A stretch of DNA of 64,000 nucleotides from [Mycobacterium] zoologicum (GCF_020172665.1 NZ_CP083985.1:592819-656818); one strand, 5' to 3'; positions 52,190 to 61,450 are shown, numbered from the stretch's first letter. Numbers and translations are program-made. Notes: generated from the letters alone by a model not told the origin.

Positions 52190-53182
52190 GTGCGATTAGG
52201 CGTGCTCGACGTCGGCAGCAATACCGTCCACCTGTTGGTGGTCGATGCCCACCGGGGCGGTCACCCGACCCCGATGAGTTCGACCAAGGCCACCCTGCGG
52301 CTGGCGGAGGCAACCGACAGCTCAGGCAAGATCACCCGGCGCGGTGCCGACAAGCTGGTGTCGACGGTCGGCGAATTCGCCAAGATCGCCGCCAGCTCGG
52401 GCTGCGCCGAACTGATGGCGTTCGCCACCTCGGCGGTGCGTGATGCGTCCAACTCCGAGGAGGTGCTGACCCGGGTGCGCTCGGAGACCGGGGTCGGCCT
52501 GCAGGTGCTGGCGGGGGAGGACGAATCCCGACTCACCTTCCTGGCGGTGCGGCGCTGGTTCGGCTGGAGCGCCGGGCGGATCATCAACCTCGATATCGGC
52601 GGCGGTTCGCTGGAGATGACCAACGGTGTCGACGAGGAGCCGGACGTGGCGCTGTCGCTGCCGCTGGGGGCCGGTCGGCTCACCCGGGAGTGGCTGGGCG
52701 AGGACCCGCCCGGCCGACGCCGGGTGGGCATGCTGCGGGACTGGCTGGACACCGAGTTGGCGGGGGCTGCCGCGGTCGTCCTCGACGCCGGCGTCCCCGA
52801 TCTGGCGGTGGCCAGCTCCAAGACATTTCGTTCGCTGGCCCGGCTCACCGGAGCGGCACCGTCGGCTGCCGGGCCGCGGGTACGGCGCACTTTGACCGCC
52901 ACAGGCCTTAGGCAGCTCATATCATTCATCTCTAGGATGACCACGGCAGATCGTGCCGAATTGGAAGGGGTCAGTGCCGACCGGGCACCGCAGATCGTGG
53001 CGGGCGCTCTGGTGGCGGAGGCGAGTATGCGAGCGCTGTCGATCGAAGCGGTTGAGATTTGCCCGTGGGCACTGCGGGAGGGCTTGATCATGCGCTGGCT
53101 CGACAGCGAAGACGACGCCACCCTGCTGGAGTCGTCGTCGATGGAGATGGCGGCCCGCGGGACGGAGGGACACCGGCGATGA
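52190..53182 (+). CDS. ppx1: Ppx/GppA exopolyphosphatase, Rv0496-like
   Basis: The 330-residue protein starts at GTG 52190. The ASKHA fold shows GVLDVGSNTVHLLVVD (phosphate 1), the AFATSAVRDASN motif and NLDIGGGSLEMT (phosphate 2). It hydrolyses terminal phosphates of polyphosphate or pppGpp; M. tuberculosis Ppx1 prefers short-chain polyphosphate. It overlaps the next gene by ATGA. Confidence 0.94.
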   Translation: MRLGVLDVGSNTVHLLVVDAHRGGHPTPMSSTKATLRLAEATDSSGKITRRGADKLVSTVGEFAKIAASSGCAELMAFATSAVRDASNSEEVLTRVRSETGVGLQVLAGEDESRLTFLAVRRWFGWSAGRIINLDIGGGSLEMTNGVDEEPDVALSLPLGAGRLTREWLGEDPPGRRRVGMLRDWLDTELAGAAAVVLDAGVPDLAVASSKTFRSLARLTGAAPSAAGPRVRRTLTATGLRQLISFISRMTTADRAELEGVSADRAPQIVAGALVAEASMRALSIEAVEICPWALREGLIMRWLDSEDDATLLESSSMEMAARGTEGHRR

Positions 53183-54339
53183 CCGGACCCAAACCCGACC
53201 CCCGCGACATCGAGACGCGGCCGATCTCAGTCGCCGAACTGCTGGCCAAGAACGGCAACATCGGTGCCCCGCCGCCCGCCGGACGCCGTCGGCGCAGGCG
53301 GGGCAACGCCGACGCGGTCACCGTCGCCGAGCTGACCGGCGAGATCCCGATCATCCGCGACGACGATGCGCCCCCCGAACCCGATGCTCCCGCCAGCGGG
53401 GCGCTGCCGGTCGTTGCCGCACCCGGGTTCGCCGACGACGATCGGCCGCCGACTGGGCCCCAGCCGGTCGAAAGGCTGGTCGAGCGACCCGCCGAGCCGC
53501 GCTGGCCCAAGTCGCCGCAGCAGCCCGCGCGCAGCTCCGGGCCGCAGCAGAGCGCGTACCCGCGGCCGTTGCGGCGTTCCGAGCAGCCGGTCCCCGAACA
53601 GGCGCGTCCGGTGCAGGAGGACACCCGAGCCGCGGCGGAGGCGAAGGAGCCGGATCCCAGCTTCGCCTCTCCTGCGTCGGGGCTCGCTGAACCGCCCGGC
53701 TCATTGGGCGGTCCCAGCTTCGCCTCTCCTGCGTCGGGGCTCGCTGAACCGCCCGGCTCCGGAGCCGAGCAGATGCGGCCGGATCCGGTCGACACCTATG
53801 ACCTGGGCGTCGACCTAGACATCGAGGCCATCAAGGCTATCGACGCCGGTGCCCGCGACGCTGATCCGCCCGTTGAGGATTCGGCGTTCATCCGCTCCTA
53901 CCTGAACCCGTCCGGCGTCAGCCTGGACCGGTCGATCCGGCCGTTGCGCAGAGCGGGCCGCGGCGATGACCTCGACGATGAAATCGCGGGTGATCTCGAC
54001 GATTCCGTCCGGGCGGAAGCCGGCGACGACCGCGACGATTACGGCCGCGACGAGGATTACGACGACGCCCCCGTCGGGCCGGCGGGAGTGGTCGGCGGAG
54101 CCCTGGTGGTGTTCCAGTCGATCCTGGCGGTCGCATTCGGCGGTGGGCTGTTCATCGCATTCGACCAGTTGTGGCGGTGGAACAGCATCGTCGCGCTGGT
54201 GCTCACAGTCTTGGTCACGCTCGGGTTGGTGACAGCGGTGCAGGTCGTCCGCAAGACCCCCGACGTCGTCAGCACTCTGATCGCGGTTGCGGTCGGCCTG
54301 CTGGTGACTTTGGGGCCGCTGGCGCTGCACGCTGGTTAG
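53179..54339 (+). CDS. Conserved membrane protein with long disordered N-terminus, Rv0497-like
   Basis: The 386-residue protein starts at ATG 53179, coupled to ppx. It opens with SVAELLAKNG and a basic run (RRRRRRG), then about 240 residues rich in Pro, Ala, Asp and Glu. Three C-terminal membrane helices lie at about 305-385. Residues about 160-195 contain a duplicated 19-residue unit (PSFASPASGLAEPPGS twice). Function unknown. Confidence 0.82.
   Translation: MTGPKPDPRDIETRPISVAELLAKNGNIGAPPPAGRRRRRRGNADAVTVAELTGEIPIIRDDDAPPEPDAPASGALPVVAAPGFADDDRPPTGPQPVERLVERPAEPRWPKSPQQPARSSGPQQSAYPRPLRRSEQPVPEQARPVQEDTRAAAEAKEPDPSFASPASGLAEPPGSLGGPSFASPASGLAEPPGSGAEQMRPDPVDTYDLGVDLDIEAIKAIDAGARDADPPVEDSAFIRSYLNPSGVSLDRSIRPLRRAGRGDDLDDEIAGDLDDSVRAEAGDDRDDYGRDEDYDDAPVGPAGVVGGALVVFQSILAVAFGGGLFIAFDQLWRWNSIVALVLTVLVTLGLVTAVQVVRKTPDVVSTLIAVAVGLLVTLGPLALHAG
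53655..53759 (+). repeat. 57-bp tandem duplication inside the Rv0497-like gene
   Basis: A 48-bp segment at 53655-53702 recurs exactly at 53712-53759, a 57-bp period (19 codons), so the frame is preserved. Exact DNA identity suggests a recent duplication or an unstable repeat in the disordered linker. Confidence 0.9.
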
Positions 54340-54356
54340 CCGTTCACTATTAGCTC

Positions 54357-55199
54357 GTGCGCCCAGCCATCAAGGTCGGACTTTCGACGGCATCGGTCTA
54401 CCCGCTGAAGACCGAGGCCGCCTTCGAGTACGCGGCGCGCTTGGGCTACGACGGCGTCGAGCTGATGGTGTGGGGGGAGTCGGTCAGTCAGGACGTCGGT
54501 GCCGTGCGGCGGCTGTCGCGCAAGTACCGGATGCCGGTGCTCTCGGTGCACGCGCCGTGCCTGCTGATCTCGCAGCGGGTGTGGGGCGCGAACCCAATTC
54601 CCAAGCTGGAGCGCAGCGTTCGGGCAGCCGAGCAGCTCGGTGCCCAGACCGTCGTGGTGCATCCGCCGTTCCGCTGGCAGCGGCGCTACGCCGACGGCTT
54701 CAGCGACCAGGTTGCCGAGCTGGAGGCCGCCGGCGATGTGGCCGTGGCGGTGGAGAACATGTTCCCGTTCCGGGCCGACCGGTTCTTCGGCAGCGAGCAG
54801 TCCCGCGAACGGATGCGCCGCCGGGGCGGCGGGCCGGGCGTGGGCGTTTCTGCGTTCGCGCCGTCGCACGACCCGCTGGACGGCAACCACACCCACTACA
54901 CCCTGGACCTCTCGCACACCTCCACCGCCGGCACCGACGCGCTGGAGATGGCCCGGCGGATGGGCTCGGGCCTGACCCACCTGCACCTGTGCGACGGCAC
55001 CGGTTTGCCGGCCGACGAGCATCTGGTGCCGGGCCGCGGCGATCAGCCCGCCGCCGAGGTGTGCCAGCTGCTGGCCGCGGGTGACTTCGTCGGCCACGTG
55101 GTGCTGGAGGTGACCACCTCGCAGGCCCGCTCGCCCCATGAGCGCGAGGCGCTGCTGACCGAGTCGCTGCAATTCGCCCGGACGCATCTGCTGCGCTGA
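54357..55199 (+). CDS. Xylose isomerase-like TIM-barrel protein, Rv0498-like
   Basis: The 280-residue protein starts at GTG 54357. The AP-endonuclease-2/sugar epimerase pattern is visible: LSTASVYPLKTEAAFEYAARLGYDGVEL, VVVHPPFRWQ, VAVENMF (metal-binding Glu) and DLSHTSTAG. HLCDGTGLPADEHLVPGRG closely follows family metal-site motifs. It is probably a metal-dependent sugar-phosphate isomerase; the substrate is unknown. Confidence 0.86.
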   Translation: MRPAIKVGLSTASVYPLKTEAAFEYAARLGYDGVELMVWGESVSQDVGAVRRLSRKYRMPVLSVHAPCLLISQRVWGANPIPKLERSVRAAEQLGAQTVVVHPPFRWQRRYADGFSDQVAELEAAGDVAVAVENMFPFRADRFFGSEQSRERMRRRGGGPGVGVSAFAPSHDPLDGNHTHYTLDLSHTSTAGTDALEMARRMGSGLTHLHLCDGTGLPADEHLVPGRGDQPAAEVCQLLAAGDFVGHVVLEVTTSQARSPHEREALLTESLQFARTHLLR

Positions 55200-55209
55200 G
55201 ACTTCAAGG

Positions 55210-56037
55210 ATGCCGATGAACCAGTCGACCTCGTTTGCCGACGCGATGCGGCTGACCCGGATCGCCGAAGACGGCGATGTCGCGTCGTTTACCGGTGAGC
55301 TCAACGAGCACTGGACGATCGGTCCGAAGGTGCACGGTGGGGCGATGCTGGCGTTGTGCGCCAACGCCGCCCGCACCACCCTTGGTGGCGGGCCGCAGCC
55401 GGTGGCGGTGTCCGCCAGCTATCTGTGGGCGCCCGACCCCGGCCCGATGCGGCTGGTGGCCACGATCCGCAAGCGCGGTCGCCGGGTCAGCCTCGTCGAC
55501 GTCGAACTCAACCAGGGTGATCGCACCGCGGTGCGCACCGTCGTCACCCTGGGTGAGCCCGAACACCAGGCGCCGCCCCTGCTGTCGTTCAACCCGGTGG
55601 TGCCGTTGATGACGCCAGAGCCGCCGCCCGGCCTGGAGCCGATCGGTCCGGGACATCCGATGGAGCACATCGTGCACCTGGCGCATGGTTGCGACATCAG
55701 GCCGGCGCTGACCACGCTCGGCCCGCGTTCGGATGGCGGCCCGCCGGTGATCGAGATGTGGGTGCGGCCCAAGGACGACCCACCCGACGTGCTGTTCGCG
55801 CTGCTGTGCGGCGACGTGTCCGCGCCGGTGACGCACGCCGTCGAACGCGCCGGTTGGGCGCCCACCGTGCAGCTCACCGCCTACCTGCGGGCCATCCCGG
55901 CCGACGGCTGGCTGCGGGTGATCTGCAGCTGCGTGCAGATCGGCCAGGACTGGTTCGACGAGGACCACACCGTTGTCGACTCGGCGGGCCGGATCGTGGT
56001 GCAGTCGCGCCAGTTGGCGATGGTCCCGGCCCGCTAG
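55210..56037 (+). CDS. Acyl-CoA thioesterase-like double hotdog protein, Rv0499-like
   Basis: The 275-residue protein starts at ATG 55210; an ATG two codons later is also possible. Two hotdog halves are apparent (GPKVHGGAMLALCANAARTTL; WAPTVQLTAYLRAIPADGWLRVICSC). The arrangement matches the TesB/YbgC-like acyl-CoA thioesterase group. Substrate unknown. It precedes proC by 24 bases. Confidence 0.84.
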   Translation: MPMNQSTSFADAMRLTRIAEDGDVASFTGELNEHWTIGPKVHGGAMLALCANAARTTLGGGPQPVAVSASYLWAPDPGPMRLVATIRKRGRRVSLVDVELNQGDRTAVRTVVTLGEPEHQAPPLLSFNPVVPLMTPEPPPGLEPIGPGHPMEHIVHLAHGCDIRPALTTLGPRSDGGPPVIEMWVRPKDDPPDVLFALLCGDVSAPVTHAVERAGWAPTVQLTAYLRAIPADGWLRVICSCVQIGQDWFDEDHTVVDSAGRIVVQSRQLAMVPAR

Positions 56038-56061
56038 CGCCGTTCTGCCTATGCTGTCGCA

Positions 56062-56922
56062 ATGTCCAGAATCGCGATCATCGGCGGCGGCAACATGGGT
56101 GAGGCCCTGCTGGGAGGCCTGCTGGCAGCGGGCCACCCGGTCAAGGACCTGGTGGTGGCCGAACGCTTCGCGGATCGGGCCCGGCAACTCTCCGAGAAGT
56201 ATTCGGTGCTGGTGACCACGGTCGCCGACGCCATGGAGAACGCCCCGATCGTGATCGTCGCGGTGAAGCCGCAGGACGTGGACAGCGTCGTCGCGGAATT
56301 CGCCAAGAACGTCACCGCGTCCTCGGGCGACAGCGCCGACCAGGTGCTGGTGACCATCGTCGCCGGTGTCACCACCGGGTACGTCGAGTCCAAGCTGCCC
56401 GCCGGTGCCGCGGTGATCCGGGTGATGCCCAACACTCCGGTCAAGGTCCGTGCCGGGGCCAGCGGGCTGGCCAGGGGCCGGTTCGCCGGCGACGAACAGG
56501 TCGACGAGGTGGCCGCGCTGTTCGAGGCCGTCGGCACCGTGGCGATCGTGCCGGAGGAACAGCTCGATGCGCTGACCGCGGTGTCGGGCTCCGGGCCGGC
56601 CTACTTCTTCTTGATGGTGGAGGCCCTGGTGGACGCCGGGGTTGCGGTCGGCCTGAGCCGGCGTACGGCGACCGATCTGGCGGTGCAGACCATGGCCGGA
56701 TCGGCACAGATGCTGGCTGAGGAGCGCAGTGCGGCGTCGGGCGAGGCCGGTGTGGTCATCGACACCGCCGCGACGGGGCTCAGGGCCATGGTGACCTCGC
56801 CCGGTGGCACCACTGCGGCCGGAATTCGCGAACTCGAGGCCGGCGGGTTCCGGACGGCAGTGGACAGGGCGGTACAAGCTGCGAAAAACCGCTCTGAGCA
56901 GCTAAGAATTACATCCGAGTAG
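56062..56922 (+). CDS. proC: Pyrroline-5-carboxylate reductase
   Basis: The 286-residue protein starts at ATG 56062. It has the cofactor motif IGGGNMGEALLGGL, then VIRVMPNTPVKVRAGASGLA. The C-terminal signature TAVSGSGPAYFFLMVEALVDAGVAVGLSRR is followed by VTSPGGTTAAGIREL. It makes proline from pyrroline-5-carboxylate with NADPH. The stretch AEERSAASGEAGVVID before VTSPGGTT is longer than in many ProC proteins. Confidence 0.95.
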   Translation: MSRIAIIGGGNMGEALLGGLLAAGHPVKDLVVAERFADRARQLSEKYSVLVTTVADAMENAPIVIVAVKPQDVDSVVAEFAKNVTASSGDSADQVLVTIVAGVTTGYVESKLPAGAAVIRVMPNTPVKVRAGASGLARGRFAGDEQVDEVAALFEAVGTVAIVPEEQLDALTAVSGSGPAYFFLMVEALVDAGVAVGLSRRTATDLAVQTMAGSAQMLAEERSAASGEAGVVIDTAATGLRAMVTSPGGTTAAGIRELEAGGFRTAVDRAVQAAKNRSEQLRITSE

Positions 56923-57062
56923 TTCACTTATTTTTCACATTTTGGCTCTCACCAGTCGCAGAAACCCCATTCGTCCCGCTATCCTCCTCTATGTCTGTGC
57001 GTGTGGGGTGCAGCGGAGGGGAAGCCGCTGAGACTGCACGTGCCTGATCGAAATGGGTAGCG

Positions 57063-57272
57063 ATGACGTCTGCGAACGGGCCTTCGGCGCGGGACACGGC
57101 ACAATTTCTCACGGTGGCCGAGGTGGCCGCGCTGATGCGGGTCAGCAAGATGACGGTGTACCGCCTGGTGCACAACGGCGAGTTGCCCGCGGTACGGGTT
57201 GGACGGTCCTTCCGGGTGCACGCCAAGGCTGTGCACGACCTCTTGGAGACCTCCTTCTTCGACGCGGGCTGA
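57063..57272 (+). CDS. Small excisionase-type (MerR/BldC-like) DNA-binding protein, Rv0500A-like
   Basis: The 69-residue protein starts at ATG 57063. It is a single winged helix-turn-helix (FLTVAEVAALMRVSKMTVYRLVHNGELPAVRVGRSFRVHAKAVHDLLE), of the type in BldC and phage excisionases. It is conserved here in actinobacteria and probably regulates transcription. A 15-bp-stem hairpin follows its stop. Confidence 0.9.
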   Translation: MTSANGPSARDTAQFLTVAEVAALMRVSKMTVYRLVHNGELPAVRVGRSFRVHAKAVHDLLETSFFDAG

Positions 57273-57295
57273 AAGTCCGTCGACAGGTAAGCGCC

Positions 57296-57327
57296 CCCCG
57301 GGCGTCGCCGCACGGCGACGCCCGGGG
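57296..57327. terminator. Strong GC-only hairpin after the HTH gene
   Basis: A perfect 15-bp stem (57296-57310 with 57313-57327) around a 2-base CA loop contains GGGCGTCGCCG and its complement. It lies 23 bases after the HTH stop. It has no T tract, so it is an I-shaped mycobacterial-type terminator or an mRNA-stabilising structure. Confidence 0.7.
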
Positions 57328-57460
57328 TCGGCCTCGTCGTCGGTCCGGGTCAGGTGCCGGTTTTCTGCTGCGCGCCTGTCTACGGGTAAGGTGACCGGGT
57401 CGATCACGTTCAGCGGCGCCGCAGCGACAGCGGTGCGAGCAGAAGCAGATAGCGGAGTTC

Positions 57461-57562
57461 ATGGGTTCAGTCATCAAGAAGCGGCGCAAGCGCATGTCGA
57501 AGAAGAAGCACCGCAAGCTGCTTCGCCGTACCCGGGTCCAGCGCAGAAAACTCGGTAAGTAA
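57461..57562 (+). CDS. 33-residue basic protein of the AURKAIP1/COX24 (bS22-like) type
   Basis: ATG 57461 starts a 33-residue frame, [20 protein letters not shown] to RRKLGK, nearly half Lys and Arg. It is almost invariant among mycobacteria (Rv0500B). Matching proteins have been found bound to mycobacterial ribosomes as an extra small-subunit protein (bS22). AGATAGCGGAG precedes the start. Easily missed because of size. Confidence 0.9.
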
Positions 57563-57622
57563 GCCCGCTTGGCGTCTTGATCGCCGCTACGGCTTTGACG
57601 GCAAGGCCGTTAGGCTGGCGGG

Positions 57623-58753
57623 GTGGATGAGGTCGGGCCGGCTGGCGGCAGCACGCGAAGCGACGTCCGGCACTACCCCAAGGTTGTGTTGGTCACCGGC
57701 GCGTGCCGGTTCCTGGGCGGCTACCTGACCGCCAGGCTCACCCAGAATCCGTTGATCAACCGGGTGATCGCAGTCGACGCGGTCATGCCCAGCAAGGACA
57801 TGCTGCGCCGGATGGGGCGCGCCGAATTCGTTCGCGCCGACATCCGTAATCCGTTCATCGCCAAGGTGATTCGCAACAGCGAAGTGGACACCGTGGTGCA
57901 CGCGGCGGCGGCCTCCTATGTGCCGCGGTCCGGCGGCGGCGCGACGCTCAAGGAACTCAACGTGATGGGCGCCATGCAGCTGTTCGCCGCCTGTCAGAAG
58001 GCGCCCTCGGTGCGCCGCGTGGTGCTCAAGTCGACGTCGGAGGTCTACGGGTCCGGCTCGCGAGATCCGGTGCTGTTCACCGAGGACAGCACGGGGCACC
58101 GGCCGCCCAGTGGCGGCTTCGCCCGGGACAGCGTGGACATCGAGGGCTACGTGCGCGGGCTGGGTCGGCGCCGGCCCGATATCGCGGTGACCATCCTGCG
58201 GATGGCCAACATGATCGGCCCGGCCATGGACACCGCCCTCTCGCGCTACCTGAGCGGGCCGCTGGTGCCGATGGTGCTGGGCCGCGACGCGCGGCTCCAG
58301 CTGCTGCACGAGCAGGACGCGCTGGGCGCGCTGGAGCGGGCGACCATGGCGGGCCGAGCCGGGACCTTCAACGTCGGCGCCGACGGCATCATCATGATGT
58401 CGCAGGCGATCCGCCGGGCGGGCCGCGTCACGCTGCCGCTGCCCGGGTTCGGATTGTGGGCCATGGACTCGCTGCGGCGGGTCGGAAACGCCACCGAGAT
58501 CAATCGAGGGCAGCTCGACTATCTCAGCTTTGGCCGGGTGATGGATACGACTAGGATGCGTAGTGATCTCGGGTACAGCGCCAAGTGGACGACCGCTGAG
58601 GCATTCGACGATTACATCCGGGGGCGGGATCTCAACCCGATCATCGATCCCGAATGGGTCCGTTCGGTGGAGCGACGAACAGTCAGCGTGGCGCAACGCC
58701 TGGGTCGCATCAATGGCAACAGGGGACTGGGAGGTCAACCCAATGGCCAATGA
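57623..58753 (+). CDS. galE2: NAD-dependent epimerase/dehydratase-family protein, Rv0501-like
   Basis: The 376-residue protein starts at GTG 57623. The cofactor motif TGACRFLGGYLTARL and VVHAAAASYVPRSGG show an extended SDR. The usual YxxxK is replaced: the aligned segment reads SGGFARDSVDIEGYV, with Phe for Tyr and no spaced Lys. Epimerase activity is therefore doubtful despite the galE2 name in databases. It overlaps the next gene by 11 bases. Confidence 0.85.
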   Translation: MDEVGPAGGSTRSDVRHYPKVVLVTGACRFLGGYLTARLTQNPLINRVIAVDAVMPSKDMLRRMGRAEFVRADIRNPFIAKVIRNSEVDTVVHAAAASYVPRSGGGATLKELNVMGAMQLFAACQKAPSVRRVVLKSTSEVYGSGSRDPVLFTEDSTGHRPPSGGFARDSVDIEGYVRGLGRRRPDIAVTILRMANMIGPAMDTALSRYLSGPLVPMVLGRDARLQLLHEQDALGALERATMAGRAGTFNVGADGIIMMSQAIRRAGRVTLPLPGFGLWAMDSLRRVGNATEINRGQLDYLSFGRVMDTTRMRSDLGYSAKWTTAEAFDDYIRGRDLNPIIDPEWVRSVERRTVSVAQRLGRINGNRGLGGQPNGQ

Positions 58754-59768
58754 ATCAGAGGCCAAAGTAATTCCGCTGCACAAGAATTCGGGATCCGCTC
58801 GTCGGCACCCGTCGACGGTGTCCCGTCGGATGGGTCGGGTATCGACTGATCACTCGGCCGCCGTTCGCGACATCGATGAGCATCGCGGCGACCCGGAGGG
58901 CTCGCCCGCCGCGGACGCGACGCCGGGCGAGTTCGCCCGGGCGGTGACCGCGGCCGCCGCGTTCCTGCGTGAGCGGATCACCGGCGACTACCAGGTCGAC
59001 GAGTTCGGATTCGACCCGCACTTCAACGAGGCCATCGCGCTTCCGCTGCTGCGGTTCTTCTTCAACGACTGGTTTCGCGTCGAGGTGAGTGGAATCGAGA
59101 ACCTGCCCGTTGACGGGCCCGCGCTGCTTGTGGCCAACCACGCGGGGGTGCTGCCGATGGACGCCCTGATGCTCTCGGTGGCGGTGCGTGATCACCACCC
59201 CGCGCAGCGCAACCTGCGGATGCTGGCCGCCGACCTGGTGTTCGACCTGCCGGTGATCGGACCGGCCGCACGCAAGGCCGGTCACACCGTGGCCTGCAAC
59301 GCCGACGCCAACCGGCTGCTGGCCGCCGGCGAGCTGACCGCGGTGTTCCCCGAGGGCTACAAGGGCCTGGGCAAGCGCTTCAAGGACCGCTACAAGCTGC
59401 AGCGGTTCGGTCGCGGTGGTTTCGTGTCGGCGGCGCTGCGCACCAAAGCGCCTATCGTGCCGTGCTCGATCGTCGGGTCCGAGGAGATCTACCCGATGCT
59501 CGCCGACGTCAAGCTGCTGGCCCGGCTGCTCGGGGTGCCGTACTTCCCGATCACCCCGCTGTTCCCGCTGGCCGGCCCGGCCGGGCTGGTGCCGTTGCCG
59601 TCCAAGTGGCACATCGCGTTCGGCGAGCCGATCGAGACAGCCGACTACGAGCCCGGAGCCGCCGAGGATCCGATGGTCACCTTCGAGCTGACAGACCAGG
59701 TGCGCGAGACCATCCAGCAGACGCTGTATCGGCTGCTGGCCGCCCGCCGCAACGTGTTCCTGGGCTGA
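58743..59768 (+). CDS. PlsC-like acyltransferase, Rv0502-like
   Basis: A start at ATG 58743 (MANESEAKVIPLHKNSG), with GGGAGG upstream, gives 341 residues. After a disordered N-terminus of about 75 residues comes an acyltransferase domain with VANHAGVLPMD (family variant of HX4D) and VFPEGYKG. Such enzymes esterify glycerophosphate or other acceptors with acyl-CoA. In M. tuberculosis cmaA2 (Rv0503c) follows; here it is missing. Confidence 0.87.
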   Translation: MANESEAKVIPLHKNSGSARRHPSTVSRRMGRVSTDHSAAVRDIDEHRGDPEGSPAADATPGEFARAVTAAAAFLRERITGDYQVDEFGFDPHFNEAIALPLLRFFFNDWFRVEVSGIENLPVDGPALLVANHAGVLPMDALMLSVAVRDHHPAQRNLRMLAADLVFDLPVIGPAARKAGHTVACNADANRLLAAGELTAVFPEGYKGLGKRFKDRYKLQRFGRGGFVSAALRTKAPIVPCSIVGSEEIYPMLADVKLLARLLGVPYFPITPLFPLAGPAGLVPLPSKWHIAFGEPIETADYEPGAAEDPMVTFELTDQVRETIQQTLYRLLAARRNVFLG

Positions 59769-59779
59769 CGTTCCTCATG

Positions 59780-59844
59780 CGCCGAGCGTGCAGAATGGCC
59801 CGGCCCCACCTGGGCTTTTAGCGGACACTTCTGCACACTCGCCG
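59780..59844. repeat. Imperfect intergenic inverted repeat related to the 5.5-kb element
   Basis: CGCCGAGCGTGCAGAA (from 59780) is complementary to TTCTGCACACTCGCCG (to 59844) with two mismatches. The outer GAGCGTGCA matches the perfect repeat at 5520-5585. It lies between two convergent genes and could act as a bidirectional terminator. Confidence 0.7.
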
Positions 59845-59858
59845 AAAGGGGGCGGGGG

Positions 59859-60386
59859 CTACTTCTTGCCCAATGCCCGCTCGCGCATCGCCTCGAGGGC
59901 CGCGATTGTCTTGGCCTCGGTGTCGGCGTCCTGATTGACCGACTCGCCGAGCATGGTGACCACACTGGTCACCACCGGCTCGCCGTTCTCGTCGGTGACC
60001 TCGCTGCGGACCTCGCTGACCACCGTGCCGTGCGACTCGATGACCGAGTCCAGGTAGGTGTCGAAGAACAGCTTGTCACCGGCCACGATCGGCCGGTGGA
60101 ACGTGAACTTCTGGTCGCGGTGCAGCACCCGGGCGATATTGATCGGGAGGTCGAACTTGTCGAAGATCTCCAGCTGTACCTGGCGCCCGGCAACCGCCAG
60201 GAACGTCAGCGATGCCATCAGCCCCGGATGCCCGGCTTCGGCGGCAGCGGCCTCGTCGAAGTGTGCAGGGTGGTCGTCCTTGACCGCGCGGGCGAACTCC
60301 CGGATCTTCTCCCGGCCGACCTCGAAGTAGTCCGGGAACCGGTAGTGGGCTCCGATCATCCGCTGCGACTCGGTGTGTACTGACAT
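59859..60386 (-). CDS. MaoC-like (R)-hydratase family protein, Rv0504c-like
   Basis: The 175-residue protein starts at ATG 60386. A single hotdog domain resembles HadA/HadC ([48 protein letters not shown]). HadA/HadC pair with HadB in the FAS-II dehydratase of mycolic acid synthesis; this one is a stand-alone relative (UPF0336). It lacks the full D/H hydratase dyad of HadB-type subunits, so it may be a partner subunit. Confidence 0.85.
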   Translation of the reverse strand: MSVHTESQRMIGAHYRFPDYFEVGREKIREFARAVKDDHPAHFDEAAAAEAGHPGLMASLTFLAVAGRQVQLEIFDKFDLPINIARVLHRDQKFTFHRPIVAGDKLFFDTYLDSVIESHGTVVSEVRSEVTDENGEPVVTSVVTMLGESVNQDADTEAKTIAALEAMRERALGKK

Positions 60387-60453
60387 GGCCGGTTTACCCC
60401 TCCGCTCGCCGTGGTGCTCGGCGGCGGAAGCCTATCAGCGAGCGGGTCAGCTG

Positions 60454-60553
60454 CGCTCGTTCCGGTGCGCCACGGTGCTTGATGCGGTCGCCCCGGCCTC
60501 GCGTCCTTCGCAGGCTACGGACGCTCGTTCCGGTGCGCCACGGCCGCGGCCAG
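60454..60553. repeat. 22-bp direct repeat at the 3' end of serB1
   Basis: CGCTCGTTCCGGTGCGCCACGG occurs in two exact copies at 60454-60475 and 60532-60553, 78 bp apart. The second encodes the end of serB1 and the first lies beyond its stop. This looks like a partial duplication of the gene end. Confidence 0.75.
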
Positions 60554-61396
60554 GGCCCCGCCGACGGCCCCCAGTGCCAGCGCCGACGGCACCCCGATGC
60601 GCGCCGCCCGCCGTGCGGTGCGGAAGTCACGGATCTCCCAGCCCCGCGCGCGGGCCGTCGCACGCAGCGCGGCGTCCGGGTTGATCGCCACGGCCGTGCC
60701 CACCAGCGACAACATCGGGACGTCGTTGAAACTGTCCGAGTAGGCCGTGCAGCGCCGCAGGTTCAGGCCTTCGCGGATCGCCAGCGCCCGCACCGCATGC
60801 GCCTTGCCGGGCCCGTGCAGGATCTCGCCGACCAGGCGGCCGGTGAACACCCCGTCGACCGACTCGGCGACGGTGCCCAGCGCGCCGGTCAGGCCCAACC
60901 GGCGGGCAATGGTGTCGGCCAGCTCATGGGGGGTGGCGGTGACCAGCCACACCTGTTGGCCGGCGTCGAGATGCATCTGCGCCAGCTCGCGGGTGCCGGG
61001 CCAGATCTTGTCGGCGATGATCTCGTCGTAGATCTCTTCGCCGAGCTCGACCAGCTCCGAGACCGGGCGTCCCTCGATGAACGCCAGCGCCTTGCGCCTC
61101 CCGGCGGCGACGTCTTCGCTGTTCTCGCGGCCGGTGAGCTGGAACTTGGCCTGGGCGTAGACGAATCCGACGACGTCGCGGTAGGTGAAGTAGTTGCGGG
61201 ACGCCAGTCCGCGGCCGAAATGCACCATCGACGAGCCCTGGACCAGGGTGTTGTCGACGTCGAAGAACGCGGCGGCGGTCAGATCCACCGGGGCGGCGAC
61301 ATCGACATCGACATCGACATCGACTTTGACGTCGGCTGTGTCGGCGATGGCGTCGGTGGCGGCGAAGTCCCCGTCGGCCGGGCCCGGTAGAGCCAT
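60515..61396 (-). CDS. serB1: HAD-superfamily phosphatase, SerB1-like
   Basis: The 293-residue protein starts at ATG 61396. The HAD motif FFDVDNTLV supplies Asp46 and Asp48. Motif II is VWLVTATP and motif III/IV is [15 protein letters not shown]. It matches HAD-IB phosphatases annotated as SerB1, though phosphoserine specificity is not proven. A membrane helix lies near the C-terminus. The N-terminus contains a VDVDVDVDV run made by a GACATC hexanucleotide repeat (61298-61324). Confidence 0.88.
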   Translation of the reverse strand: MALPGPADGDFAATDAIADTADVKVDVDVDVDVAAPVDLTAAAFFDVDNTLVQGSSMVHFGRGLASRNYFTYRDVVGFVYAQAKFQLTGRENSEDVAAGRRKALAFIEGRPVSELVELGEEIYDEIIADKIWPGTRELAQMHLDAGQQVWLVTATPHELADTIARRLGLTGALGTVAESVDGVFTGRLVGEILHGPGKAHAVRALAIREGLNLRRCTAYSDSFNDVPMLSLVGTAVAINPDAALRATARARGWEIRDFRTARRAARIGVPSALALGAVGGALAAAVAHRNERP

Positions 61397-61450
61397 CCCC
61401 GACTCCTTCCGCGTGATTGCCGGCGACCGGTCGTCCGGCCGCCATCAACC

